64,000 bases of DNA. Origin: an uncultured Odoribacter sp. GTDB taxonomy: Bacteria; Bacteroidota; Bacteroidia; Bacteroidales; Marinifilaceae. The stretch's first letter is position 1. Each line of letters begins with the position of its first letter. The translations under genes and the position numbers were made by a program. Positions 9,191 to 17,400 of the stretch are shown piece after piece. The stretch is taken from positions 372,001-436,000 of the forward strand of contig CALUKE010000001.1 in the NCBI GenBank assembly GCA_944321165.1, read 5' to 3'. The notes beneath the pieces are model-generated. The model did no database searches. It worked only from the letters and a program-made list of their open reading frames with translations, and was not told the DNA's origin.

Positions 9191-10165
9191 TTATTTCTGT
9201 AAATTTTCAAAAAAATCCGCCCCAACAGCATCTTCCGGACAATTGGCCTGCTGCATTGCCACCAGATCCAGTCCCAATATGTTTTTCAGATAAGGCAACA
9301 ACACGACGGTTCTTTCCAATATTTTAGGGAAACGTTCAAATACATGTTCAATCTCCGTTTTGGCCGTTGTCGTCAGGAAGGTGATGTAATCGAACACATC
9401 CTGCTGTTTATCCGGCACAAAAATAGTTTCCGGGCCCGTAAAATTGGCCTGACTCTTTATATATCCGTTGGTGCGGAAAGTGTAAACATTCGGAGAATAT
9501 TCCGACTCCGGATCCTCTACCCAGGAAGTACCCAGAATAAAAGACAATTCCTTGCCGGTTCTGGGATCTTTTGCCCGCAAACCAAAGAAATCAGTCGGTT
9601 CTTCTGTTGCCCCCAAATACAAACGGGATATCAGCAAAGTAGAAAACTGATCTATCCACTGGGTCCATTCTTCCTCCGTATAATTCTTCATCTTTTCACC
9701 GACATTGGGAATAATCAACATATCCTTATTCTCCAAATAAGTTTCAATCAATTTATCGGCATTGAACGTACTTCCGTCACACAAGGAATCACACAGGAAA
9801 ACCCGAACAAACCAGTTCCTACGAATAAAATCAGCGTCCATACCGGCAAATACCCCTTCTTGTATCTGCTGAATGACAGTCCGAACCAGCTCTTTATGTT
9901 CTTCTTTCACCGGTGTATACCATTTATTAAAGAAACCGCTCCAATTCGACACCTGAAAGGCAGTTTCACTATAATCATACAGATAATAAACGCCACAATA
10001 TTCCCAGGTATTATATATCAACTCCTCCAGCGAACCGGGGGCTCCTTTTTCCAAGCCGTACAAAGGTCCTGCCAATTCCGGGCTCGGATTCAAATCCTCA
10101 GAACAGGCCGCCCACAAAAACAGGAACGGTAATAAGACTATTTTGGTTATATTTTTCATATTCAT
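9191..10165 (-). CDS. Surface lipoprotein of the SusCD operon, degenerate zinc-metallopeptidase-like
   Basis: 324-residue lipoprotein (LWAACSED lipobox). ATG at 10165 is preferred over the GTG one codon upstream. The overall pattern (N-terminal YLYDYSET, then TPVKEEHKELV, FIRRNW and VFLCDS) is reminiscent of the putative zinc-binding metallopeptidases (Peptidase_Mx1 type) that often follow SusD. At the expected HExxH position the sequence reads WIDQFSTLLIS, with no zinc-binding histidines. It could therefore be a non-catalytic binding lipoprotein. The family link comes from my own pattern comparison and needs a profile search. It lies 22 bp after susD. Confidence 0.6.
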   Translation of the reverse strand: MNMKNITKIVLLPFLFLWAACSEDLNPSPELAGPLYGLEKGAPGSLEELIYNTWEYCGVYYLYDYSETAFQVSNWSGFFNKWYTPVKEEHKELVRTVIQQIQEGVFAGMDADFIRRNWFVRVFLCDSLCDGSTFNADKLIETYLENKDMLIIPNVGEKMKNYTEEEWTQWIDQFSTLLISRLYLGATEEPTDFFGLRAKDPRTGKELSFILGTSWVEDPESEYSPNVYTFRTNGYIKSQANFTGPETIFVPDKQQDVFDYITFLTTTAKTEIEHVFERFPKILERTVVLLPYLKNILGLDLVAMQQANCPEDAVGADFFENLQK

Positions 10166-10187
10166 CACAATTTATTGGTAAAATTTC

Positions 10188-11798
10188 TTACTGATTGGCA
10201 ACGATATTTTCTCTTACATTATCAAAACAGGCCTCATTGTAATTAACTTCGGCATCCGGAATTCCCAGTACATAATTCGGACTTCCCTGTCGTAACACAT
10301 AAGTTTCATAGATATTCCAGGAACTGTACCATTTGTGTACAATTTGCGGCATGCCCTGACGTCTCAAATCCCAGAAACGCATGGCTTCTTCAAAGCACAA
10401 CTCCCGACGGCGTTCCGCCCAGATAAACTTCAACAAATCATCGCTTCCCTGAAAGTCAGACGCCTGCTTGTCAACATACAGATTCTGATCGAAACGTTTT
10501 CTCCGTAAGTTATTCAACAATTCCAGAGCCTCCGGATGAACAGTATTGGTTTTGCGAACATACGCCTCCGCTAAATTCAACATAACCTCTACACTTCGCC
10601 AGTTTTCACGATACAGCTTGTCGTTTGGTTTTTCGGCACTGCTTCCGCTCACTCTCCGGTATTTCACCGGATAATAGTAATGATACTGATGAGGCTTATC
10701 TTCTTCCCAGAAGGACTCCGCTTTTTTGGCTGGAATATCCTTTTTGAAATAAGCAATTTTTCGTAAATCCCCTTCTTCATAGGATCCGATCAAAGAACCC
10801 TCTTCTTTACAGGACGTCCGGAATCCCAAGCCATAAAACGAGCCCGAAGTATTCATCGAGAGGTAATCATAAGTCGTACTGGAGTTACCAAATGTAAATA
10901 CAATCTCCTCATTGGCTTTACCGTCCATTATGCTGAATCCGTCCACATTGGAATCCGCCCCCAGTAAAGTGGTATCAACGGTTGTCAAATCGAAGATCGC
11001 AGAATTCTGCTCCAGAAATAATTTACCGGTCCGGATCACTTCATCCCAATCTTCCTGAAAGAGAGCTATACGGGAAGCCAGCAAGAGGATCGCCGGTTTT
11101 GTAAGCAAATGTTTATTGCCCGATATGTAACTGATCTCAATAAATTGTTCGGCCTTCTGAATATCTTCATTAATCAACCGATACACCTCTCCTATCGAAG
11201 CACGCTCTTTCGGTGCAACATCTATTTGCGGGGCTGTGCGAAGTACCACACCCGGCTTACTTAAATTTTCCGCAGAATACGGTAAGGCATAAGTATTCAC
11301 CAGACACCAATAATGATACGCTCTCAGTGCATAGGCCTGAGCCGCCAGATAATGATATTTCCCGGTATCCTGTTCAACATATTCCATCGTCGGCAAAGCA
11401 TCAATAACGACATTACAAGCCAAAATATTTTCATATCGTTTTTGCCAAAACCCATCAATCAGTTTGACTTCGATATCTTCTCGCCAGGTATAAGCCTGCT
11501 GTCCATTACCGCCATGCAACAAATCAAAAGCATCCTCCACCCGATCCTTAATGTTGGGCGAATTCGGATCGATTTCAAGCTGTCCCATTTCTACGTCATC
11601 GGTCATCAGGCAGAACCAGGAAACATCCGAATTAAAACTGGAAGGATAACCTTCGGCATACAACATGGGAGAATATTCCTCCACTTTTTTCGGAATTAAC
11701 AAATCTCCGGAATCCTCTTTCAAATAATCGTTACAACTCCCCATCAACAAGGCAGCCGAAAGAAGCATTCCGTTTATATATAAATATTTATTTTTCAT
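10188..11798 (-). CDS. SusD/RagB-family nutrient-binding lipoprotein
   Basis: 536 residues. The lipobox MGSCNDYL (Cys about residue 22) anchors it on the outer-membrane surface, where SusD proteins form the lid of the SusC channel. Family features are the tetratricopeptide-like helices around residues 110-250 (ILACNVVIDALP, AQAYALRAYHYWCLVNTYALPY) and the C-terminal LWxDRR-like RFWDLRRQGMPQIV. It begins 13 bp after susC, the usual coupled arrangement. Substrate is not evident from sequence, and the associated thioredoxin genes argue against a simple polysaccharide system. Confidence 0.92.
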   Translation of the reverse strand: MKNKYLYINGMLLSAALLMGSCNDYLKEDSGDLLIPKKVEEYSPMLYAEGYPSSFNSDVSWFCLMTDDVEMGQLEIDPNSPNIKDRVEDAFDLLHGGNGQQAYTWREDIEVKLIDGFWQKRYENILACNVVIDALPTMEYVEQDTGKYHYLAAQAYALRAYHYWCLVNTYALPYSAENLSKPGVVLRTAPQIDVAPKERASIGEVYRLINEDIQKAEQFIEISYISGNKHLLTKPAILLLASRIALFQEDWDEVIRTGKLFLEQNSAIFDLTTVDTTLLGADSNVDGFSIMDGKANEEIVFTFGNSSTTYDYLSMNTSGSFYGLGFRTSCKEEGSLIGSYEEGDLRKIAYFKKDIPAKKAESFWEEDKPHQYHYYYPVKYRRVSGSSAEKPNDKLYRENWRSVEVMLNLAEAYVRKTNTVHPEALELLNNLRRKRFDQNLYVDKQASDFQGSDDLLKFIWAERRRELCFEEAMRFWDLRRQGMPQIVHKWYSSWNIYETYVLRQGSPNYVLGIPDAEVNYNEACFDNVRENIVANQ

Positions 11799-11811
11799 AC
11801 CACAGCTTTAA

Positions 11812-14800
11812 TTAAAATGAAACATTGATACCCAAACTATAGGAAGGCAGGATCGGTATATTTGCTTCCGGCGTTTCCGGATCCAGCCCTTTCCATTTCT
11901 TATCGGCCCATACATGTAGATTGCTTGCCTGGAAACGGATGGCCATCGAAGAAATACCGACATTCTTCAATATTTTCTCCGGTACGATATAGCTCAAACC
12001 GATCAATCTCAAACGCAAATAATCCGCTTTCGCAACACGAGCCGTCGAACGGTCATAGAAATAGGAACACATCTCCCTGCTTCCCGGATCTTCACTGGAA
12101 CAATTAGATAAGCCATCATAGAAAAAATCTTCCGCAATATTAGAATTATACAGTACCGGTATATCGGTATAAGCCTCATCCCCCGGTTTTCTCCAGCGGT
12201 CTTTCAAATTGGTCGATACATTGGCAACCGGATCAAAAGCCCGTTCTTTATCGTCATATACAGCCGGCAAACGTTTAACACCACCGATGCTGTAAGTAAA
12301 ACCCAAGGTCAATGACAATCTTCTCATAAAAGTCAACTGGGTATCAAACCCGCCGGATAAATCAGGATAAATGGATCCGCTCTTTACCAGTCGCATGCGT
12401 GTAGGATCTCCGTCATGATACAATTTTCCATCTTTGCCATAAAACAAAGGATAACCGTTTTCATGCGACAAATGGGCATAATCGAAGGAATACATCATTC
12501 CCAATTTTTCTCCTTCGACAGCCAAATTTCCATTCAACATCAAATTAACTTCCTCCAGATTATTGTAAAAATCCTCATTTGCCAAAGTAACCTTATTCAG
12601 ATTCCGTCCGAAATTCACATTGAAATCCCAATCAAATTTCTTACTCTTCAACAGTTTCAGACTTAAATTTCCTTCAAATCCGGAATTATCCATCTGACCG
12701 GCATTGATATATAAACGCTGCCGACCCGTAGACAAAGCTACCGTTTTGTTCATAATCAAATCCTCGGTATGTTTTTTATATACATCCACACTTCCGGACA
12801 GGCGACCATTCAAAAGTACAAAATCGAGGGCTACATTCCAGGAAGAAGTCTTTTCCCAACGCAAATCCGGATTGGGCAAACGATATATCGTTGATTTGTC
12901 CAGATTGCTCACCGTATTGCGGTCACTGATTTGCAAAATGAGATTCGGCGTTGCATCATCGTGAATATTTCCCTGTACACCATAACTACCCCGAATGGAT
13001 AAATAATTCCCCTTATCCGCAAAACCGGCCATGAAATTCTCATTGGACAAATGCCATTTTCCAGCAACAGACCAGGTCGGCAACCAGCGGTATTTGGGAT
13101 TACTACCGAATTTATTGGCACCATCGGAACGAATATTGAAATTCGCAACATAACGGTTGTCATAGGTATAACTGGCCGTACCGAAAAACGAAGCCACCCG
13201 GGAAATCGAATTGGTATTGGTCGGAAGCAGTCTGCCGCTCAAAGCATACATATTATTGAACGAATCCGTGAAAACCGGCATAAACCGCTCTCCGAAATTC
13301 GGAGTCCATCCATAACCGGTAATCGATTCTCCCTTGTATTGAGTTCCCCGGATCTCTGATCCCAAATAAACATTTACATCATGCAGGTCATTAAATATAC
13401 GGACATAATTCAAGGCATTCCGAATCGTATAACCACTTTTGGCCGTATTTGTCACAGAGAGAATACCTCCGTACGGTAAAGTGGATTTCCAATATTCATC
13501 ATCGTTTTCATCATACTGTTTGTACTCATATCCCCGAATCGCAGTGATACTGTTTGACTCTTCCGTTCTCCAGTCCCGTAATTTGGTTGTCGAATTGTGA
13601 AAAGAGAAAGTTCCCTGATAAGACAGTCCACTGAGCAAATTGACATTCAAATTCAACAATGCATTGAAATCGTTCGATTTCACATCTTTACCCGTATTTT
13701 CCAACTCCTTCAAAGCATTGAAATAATATTGACTGCTTTGTTTATACATGTGGTAAGATCCGTCCTCTTCATATGGTTTTATTGTACGGGAAGTCTTATA
13801 AGCATACAAAAATGGATTTACCACCGTATACCCTTCGTTTTTCGTCGTACTGTAATCAATTTTCGCCATAAAATTGATATAATCGTTCAATTTTACATCT
13901 ACCTTAGCCAAAGAGGTAAAACGTTCAGAAAGTGATCCCTTAGCCCCCCCCTGATTGTTATTATAACCGGCAGAGAAATAATATTTCATCTGTTCGCTTC
14001 CTCCCTGTACACTTAAAGCATGATTGTGTGTCACGGCATTTCGGAACAGAATATCAAACCAATCGGTATTCCGATTCGCCATTTTCATGGCCAAATCAGC
14101 AAATTCCTGACGGGTAATTCTTCGATTGATCAACTCATTCAGCAAGCCTTCATAAGAATCGTCCGGATTCAAGGTTATATTTGAATTATATCGCAATCCA
14201 TCTTCAAAAATATCTTTGGATAATTCCATACGCTCTGCAGAATTCATTCGATCGAAATTCCAATAAGAAGGACGTTGATTTACCAACACTTCGCCATGAT
14301 ATGAAACAGAAGGCTTTCCAGTCTTTCCTTTTTTGGTGGTCAAAACAATCACACCATTGGCAGCTTTCACACCATAAATAGCAGTAGCCGAAGCATCTTT
14401 CAAAACAGTGATGGTTTCAATGTCCTGCGGACTAATCCCCGCAATAGCATTCCCCACCAGATATTCCGCATCCTCACTGTTCAAATCGGAAGCCGTCACC
14501 GGCACATCCTGTTCAAGAATCACTCCATCGACAACCCATACAGGAGCCTTATTGCCATTGATCGTCGAGGTCCCCCGAATACGGATTTTAGGAGTGGCAC
14601 TGGGTTCTCCAGAAGTATTCATCACCATCATCCCGGGAATTTGTCCCTGTAACATCTGATCAATAGAGGTTGCCCCCGCCATATAAATATCCTCTGTTTT
14701 TACAACCGATACGGCACTGGCCGACTCCCGCCGATTCAAAGTCTGATAACCGGTCACCACCACTTCTTCCATACTCAGATTCGTTTCATGCAACTTCACA

Positions 14801-15396
14801 TTGATCTGTTCCTGTCCTTCCCACTCGCGGATTTCCGTTCCCATACCGACAAAAGAATAAACGATTTTTATACCCAATTTATTCTCAATCACCAAACTAT
14901 ACTCTCCATCTGCATTCGTGGCACAACCACGCGTAGCTCCTTCCACAATAACCGACACCCCGGGCAATGGCTCTCCATATACATCAGTAACCCGTCCCTT
15001 CAACACCTTTACTTTTTCTTCCTGTTGCGGAATATTCGCCACCGGTTTAATCACCACCATGTCATCCAGACACTCGAAAGCATATGGCAGGCCTGTCAAA
15101 ATCTGCTTCATCGCATTTTCCACAGAGACCTCTTTCAATTCCATGTTCAAGCGAACGTCACGGGCAAGCTCTTCCTCATTATAAACAAAATAAACACCTG
15201 TTTTCTGCTTTAATATCTTAAAGGCTTCCCGCAAAGTAACATTTTCCAGTTTAAGAGAAATCGTTTGCGCACCTGCATTCGCTAAAACTTGAACCGAAAA
15301 TAAAATAGTCAGAACAACCGTTAGTTTCATCGTCAGTAAAATTCTTCGCCCAACACTTAAGCGTTGGAGAAATTCAGAAATACGTTTTTTTTTCAT
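11812..15396 (-). CDS. SusC/RagA TonB-dependent outer-membrane transporter with STN signalling domain
   Basis: About 1,194 residues from the ATG at 15396; the in-frame codons upstream lack a signal peptide, whereas this start gives one. Order: signal peptide (to about 45), STN domain (about 50-115) that contacts the FecR anti-sigma factor, carboxypeptidase-D-like repeat (GRVTDVYGEPLPGV), TonB plug (GYQTLNRRESASAVSVV, then KDASATAIYG), then a 22-strand barrel ending in a terminal phenylalanine (SLGINVSF). The STN domain together with the upstream ECF sigma and FecR genes shows cell-surface signalling: substrate binding should activate expression of this operon. Confidence 0.95.
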   Translation of the reverse strand: MKKKRISEFLQRLSVGRRILLTMKLTVVLTILFSVQVLANAGAQTISLKLENVTLREAFKILKQKTGVYFVYNEEELARDVRLNMELKEVSVENAMKQILTGLPYAFECLDDMVVIKPVANIPQQEEKVKVLKGRVTDVYGEPLPGVSVIVEGATRGCATNADGEYSLVIENKLGIKIVYSFVGMGTEIREWEGQEQINVKLHETNLSMEEVVVTGYQTLNRRESASAVSVVKTEDIYMAGATSIDQMLQGQIPGMMVMNTSGEPSATPKIRIRGTSTINGNKAPVWVVDGVILEQDVPVTASDLNSEDAEYLVGNAIAGISPQDIETITVLKDASATAIYGVKAANGVIVLTTKKGKTGKPSVSYHGEVLVNQRPSYWNFDRMNSAERMELSKDIFEDGLRYNSNITLNPDDSYEGLLNELINRRITRQEFADLAMKMANRNTDWFDILFRNAVTHNHALSVQGGSEQMKYYFSAGYNNNQGGAKGSLSERFTSLAKVDVKLNDYINFMAKIDYSTTKNEGYTVVNPFLYAYKTSRTIKPYEEDGSYHMYKQSSQYYFNALKELENTGKDVKSNDFNALLNLNVNLLSGLSYQGTFSFHNSTTKLRDWRTEESNSITAIRGYEYKQYDENDDEYWKSTLPYGGILSVTNTAKSGYTIRNALNYVRIFNDLHDVNVYLGSEIRGTQYKGESITGYGWTPNFGERFMPVFTDSFNNMYALSGRLLPTNTNSISRVASFFGTASYTYDNRYVANFNIRSDGANKFGSNPKYRWLPTWSVAGKWHLSNENFMAGFADKGNYLSIRGSYGVQGNIHDDATPNLILQISDRNTVSNLDKSTIYRLPNPDLRWEKTSSWNVALDFVLLNGRLSGSVDVYKKHTEDLIMNKTVALSTGRQRLYINAGQMDNSGFEGNLSLKLLKSKKFDWDFNVNFGRNLNKVTLANEDFYNNLEEVNLMLNGNLAVEGEKLGMMYSFDYAHLSHENGYPLFYGKDGKLYHDGDPTRMRLVKSGSIYPDLSGGFDTQLTFMRRLSLTLGFTYSIGGVKRLPAVYDDKERAFDPVANVSTNLKDRWRKPGDEAYTDIPVLYNSNIAEDFFYDGLSNCSSEDPGSREMCSYFYDRSTARVAKADYLRLRLIGLSYIVPEKILKNVGISSMAIRFQASNLHVWADKKWKGLDPETPEANIPILPSYSLGINVSF

Positions 15397-15455
15397 AAAT
15401 TTGTTTGTTTTAATTATACAATTCCGGTTTGCACACACAGTCCGGAAATTTCATG

Positions 15456-15485
15456 TAACGGGAAATGTTGGCGCATTTCCCGTTA
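15456..15485. promoter_or_regulatory. Strong intercistronic hairpin between fecR and susC
   Basis: Perfect 12-bp inverted repeat TAACGGGAAATG / CATTTCCCGTTA with a 6-nt loop, 9 bp after the fecR stop and about 60 bp before susC. No T-run follows on the minus strand, so it is more likely an mRNA-stability or attenuation element separating low-level regulatory genes from the abundant transporter transcript. Confidence 0.55.
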
Positions 15486-15494
15486 TCACATCAT

Positions 15495-16652
15495 TCAGCG
15501 CACAGCAGCTTGAACTGCAATATTTTTTCCATCAATCGCAAAACTGACATTGGTCGTTTTCTCGATGACTCTCAATACATCATTCAATACATCGTATTTT
15601 TTAACGACTCCCGTAAAACGTCTCTCTTTAAATTCGGACGCAGAAAAAATAAAATTTACATCATACCAACGGGACAATTGCCGGGTAATTTCAGATAAAG
15701 GCATATTCTCATACTCAAAGATTCCTTCTATCCAAGCAACAAACATCGTCGCGTCCACCTGCCGGCAGGCGATGGTCTGTCCCTGAATATCTGCAATGGC
15801 CTGATAACCGGGACGTAAAGATTCATTCTGTCCGGCAAACTCAACCTTGACAGCCCCCTGGGTCAGGGTCGTGACCACTTGTTGTTCCTCTTCATAGGCT
15901 GAAACATTGAATTTTGTTCCCAGTACTTGAACTTCCACTCCTTTGGCATGCACAACAAAAGGATGCGCCTGATCTGGTTCTACTTCAAAATAGGCTTCTC
16001 CACTTACAAATACCTCCCGTTTATCTCCGACAAAAGCCACAGGAAAAGTCAATTCAGAATCCGAATTGATCCACACTTTCGTTCCATCTGACAAAGTGAA
16101 ATGATACTCTCCGGCCACCGGAACCTGAACAGTATGAAAAACCGGTTCTTCTATTTTCATTTCTACCTGCTCATACTGTAATCCGACAAGGCTGTCATTC
16201 TTTATCCAGGTACCCTGTTCAAATACTTCTTTCAAATCATTCCGACTCAAATCGACCTGAGACCCATTGGCCAACACCAAAGTCGCTTTCGTCGTTCCCG
16301 GCAAAATCTGTGTAATCACAGGAGATGTTCCCGTTTCCGACTGTTTCAGCCACCACTGCACTCCGATCCCGACTATCAATAAAACAGCCGCAGCCGTACT
16401 GACAGCATAGTTCATCCAACGTCTCTTTCTTGTCCGTCTCAATTTTCCATACAGCTTATTCCAAGCGGCCCGATCATCCAGTTGCTGGCCACCAGCAACC
16501 ATACGATGCATCTTGACCAGACGAACATATTTTTCAAACAATTCACGGTTTTCCGGAGCCTTATCCACCCAGCGACGCAACTTGCCCGCCGTTTCCGCAT
16601 CCAGCCGTCCGGCACAATAATCAGCGATCCATTGAAATATCATCTCCTCCAT
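15495..16652 (-). CDS. FecR-family anti-sigma factor
   Basis: 385 residues from the ATG at 16652; an upstream in-frame TTG exists, but the conserved N-terminus starts MEEMIFQWIADYCAG. The cytoplasmic N-terminal region binds the sigma factor. One transmembrane segment (about residues 88-105, YAVSTAAAVLLIVGIG) precedes the periplasmic FecR domain (WINSDSELTFPVAF, GEAYFEV, VLGTKFNVSAY) and a C-terminal DUF4974-like domain (MPLSEITRQLSRWYDVNF) that faces the SusC STN domain. It lies between its cognate ECF sigma gene and susC. Confidence 0.94.
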   Translation of the reverse strand: MEEMIFQWIADYCAGRLDAETAGKLRRWVDKAPENRELFEKYVRLVKMHRMVAGGQQLDDRAAWNKLYGKLRRTRKRRWMNYAVSTAAAVLLIVGIGVQWWLKQSETGTSPVITQILPGTTKATLVLANGSQVDLSRNDLKEVFEQGTWIKNDSLVGLQYEQVEMKIEEPVFHTVQVPVAGEYHFTLSDGTKVWINSDSELTFPVAFVGDKREVFVSGEAYFEVEPDQAHPFVVHAKGVEVQVLGTKFNVSAYEEEQQVVTTLTQGAVKVEFAGQNESLRPGYQAIADIQGQTIACRQVDATMFVAWIEGIFEYENMPLSEITRQLSRWYDVNFIFSASEFKERRFTGVVKKYDVLNDVLRVIEKTTNVSFAIDGKNIAVQAAVR

Positions 16653-16724
16653 ATTGTCTTGATCTTTTTTATATATTCCGGATAAAGACAAAATGGGTGA
16701 ATCCCGATCAAAAAAAAATCAATA

Positions 16725-17279
16725 TCAAAAGAAAAAAATAAGAAGATCGCCTAAACTGTCTCTCAGTTTTTTCAAGGCATTGGAATAATGAGTCTTTACC
16801 GTATTCAATGAAATCCCATATCGCTCCGCAACTTGCTTATAAGAAAGGTTCTCGAGTACAATGGCATTGAACACCTCCCGCGATTTTTCCGGCAATTTGG
16901 CTACCTCCCGTGTCAATTTGACTTTCAAGCGACTTAATTCCTCTTCATCGTAAGAGGTCATATCCTCCAGCAACTGATTGACATGTGCCTCAATATCATC
17001 AAAAAGAATACGTCCTCGCCGCTCCTGAAATTTTATCGAGGCTTTCGCAACTGCCCCGAACAAATAGGCTCGCAGAGAGCCGCAAAATTTTTGTCCTTTT
17101 TTGTTCTCCCAAAAAGAAACAAACACATTCTGAACAACATCTTCGGCGTCCTGCAAAGAAGGAAGGTATTTTAAAGCATACACACACAGCGCCCGATAAT
17201 AATTATCAAACATCATTCGGACACACCGTTCATCATTTGCCTGTAAATTTACAATAATATCTTCCTCACCAAATAGCAT
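16725..17279 (-). CDS. ECF-type RNA polymerase sigma-70 factor
   Basis: 184 residues with region 2 (YYRALCVYALKYLPSLQDAEDVVQNVFVSFW) and region 4 (LPEKSREVFNAIVLENLSYKQVAERYGISLNTVKTHY), with no region 1 or 3, as in ECF sigma factors of Bacteroidetes surface-signalling systems. It heads the operon with FecR, SusC and SusD and should direct transcription of that operon, perhaps including itself. The C-terminus is unusually hydrophobic (LGDLLIFFF), a trait also seen in other Bacteroidetes ECF factors. Confidence 0.95.
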   Translation of the reverse strand: MLFGEEDIIVNLQANDERCVRMMFDNYYRALCVYALKYLPSLQDAEDVVQNVFVSFWENKKGQKFCGSLRAYLFGAVAKASIKFQERRGRILFDDIEAHVNQLLEDMTSYDEEELSRLKVKLTREVAKLPEKSREVFNAIVLENLSYKQVAERYGISLNTVKTHYSNALKKLRDSLGDLLIFFF

Positions 17280-17320
17280 GAATGTATACTTAATCAGAAA
17301 CAGCCCACCTTAACAAACGG

Positions 17321-17328
17321 CAAAGATA
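17321..17328 (-). promoter_or_regulatory. -7 promoter box for the ECF sigma gene
   Basis: Minus-strand TATCTTTG followed by CC matches TAnnTTTG, 42 bp before the ATG. This looks like a primary-sigma (housekeeping) promoter, so basal expression of the regulators need not depend on the ECF factor itself. No well-spaced -33 TTG is seen. Confidence 0.55.
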
Positions 17329-17350
17329 CAGAAACAACCTCAGAAACTCA

Positions 17351-17380
17351 AAAAAAAGAAGCTGCTTAAAGCAGCTTCTT
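17351..17380 (-). terminator. Intrinsic terminator of dsbD
   Basis: Near-continuous palindrome of 12-bp arms (AAGAAGCTGCTT / AAGCAGCTTCTT), followed on the minus strand by a run of seven T. It starts 21 bp after the dsbD stop and insulates the sigma-factor promoter. Confidence 0.85.
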
Positions 17381-17400
17381 CAAATATGCAACATTGAGAT

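Noticed and set aside
9344..10132. 262-codon open frame opposite the SusCD-operon lipoprotein
   Set aside because: No signal peptide, domain or ribosome-entry context; antisense shadow.
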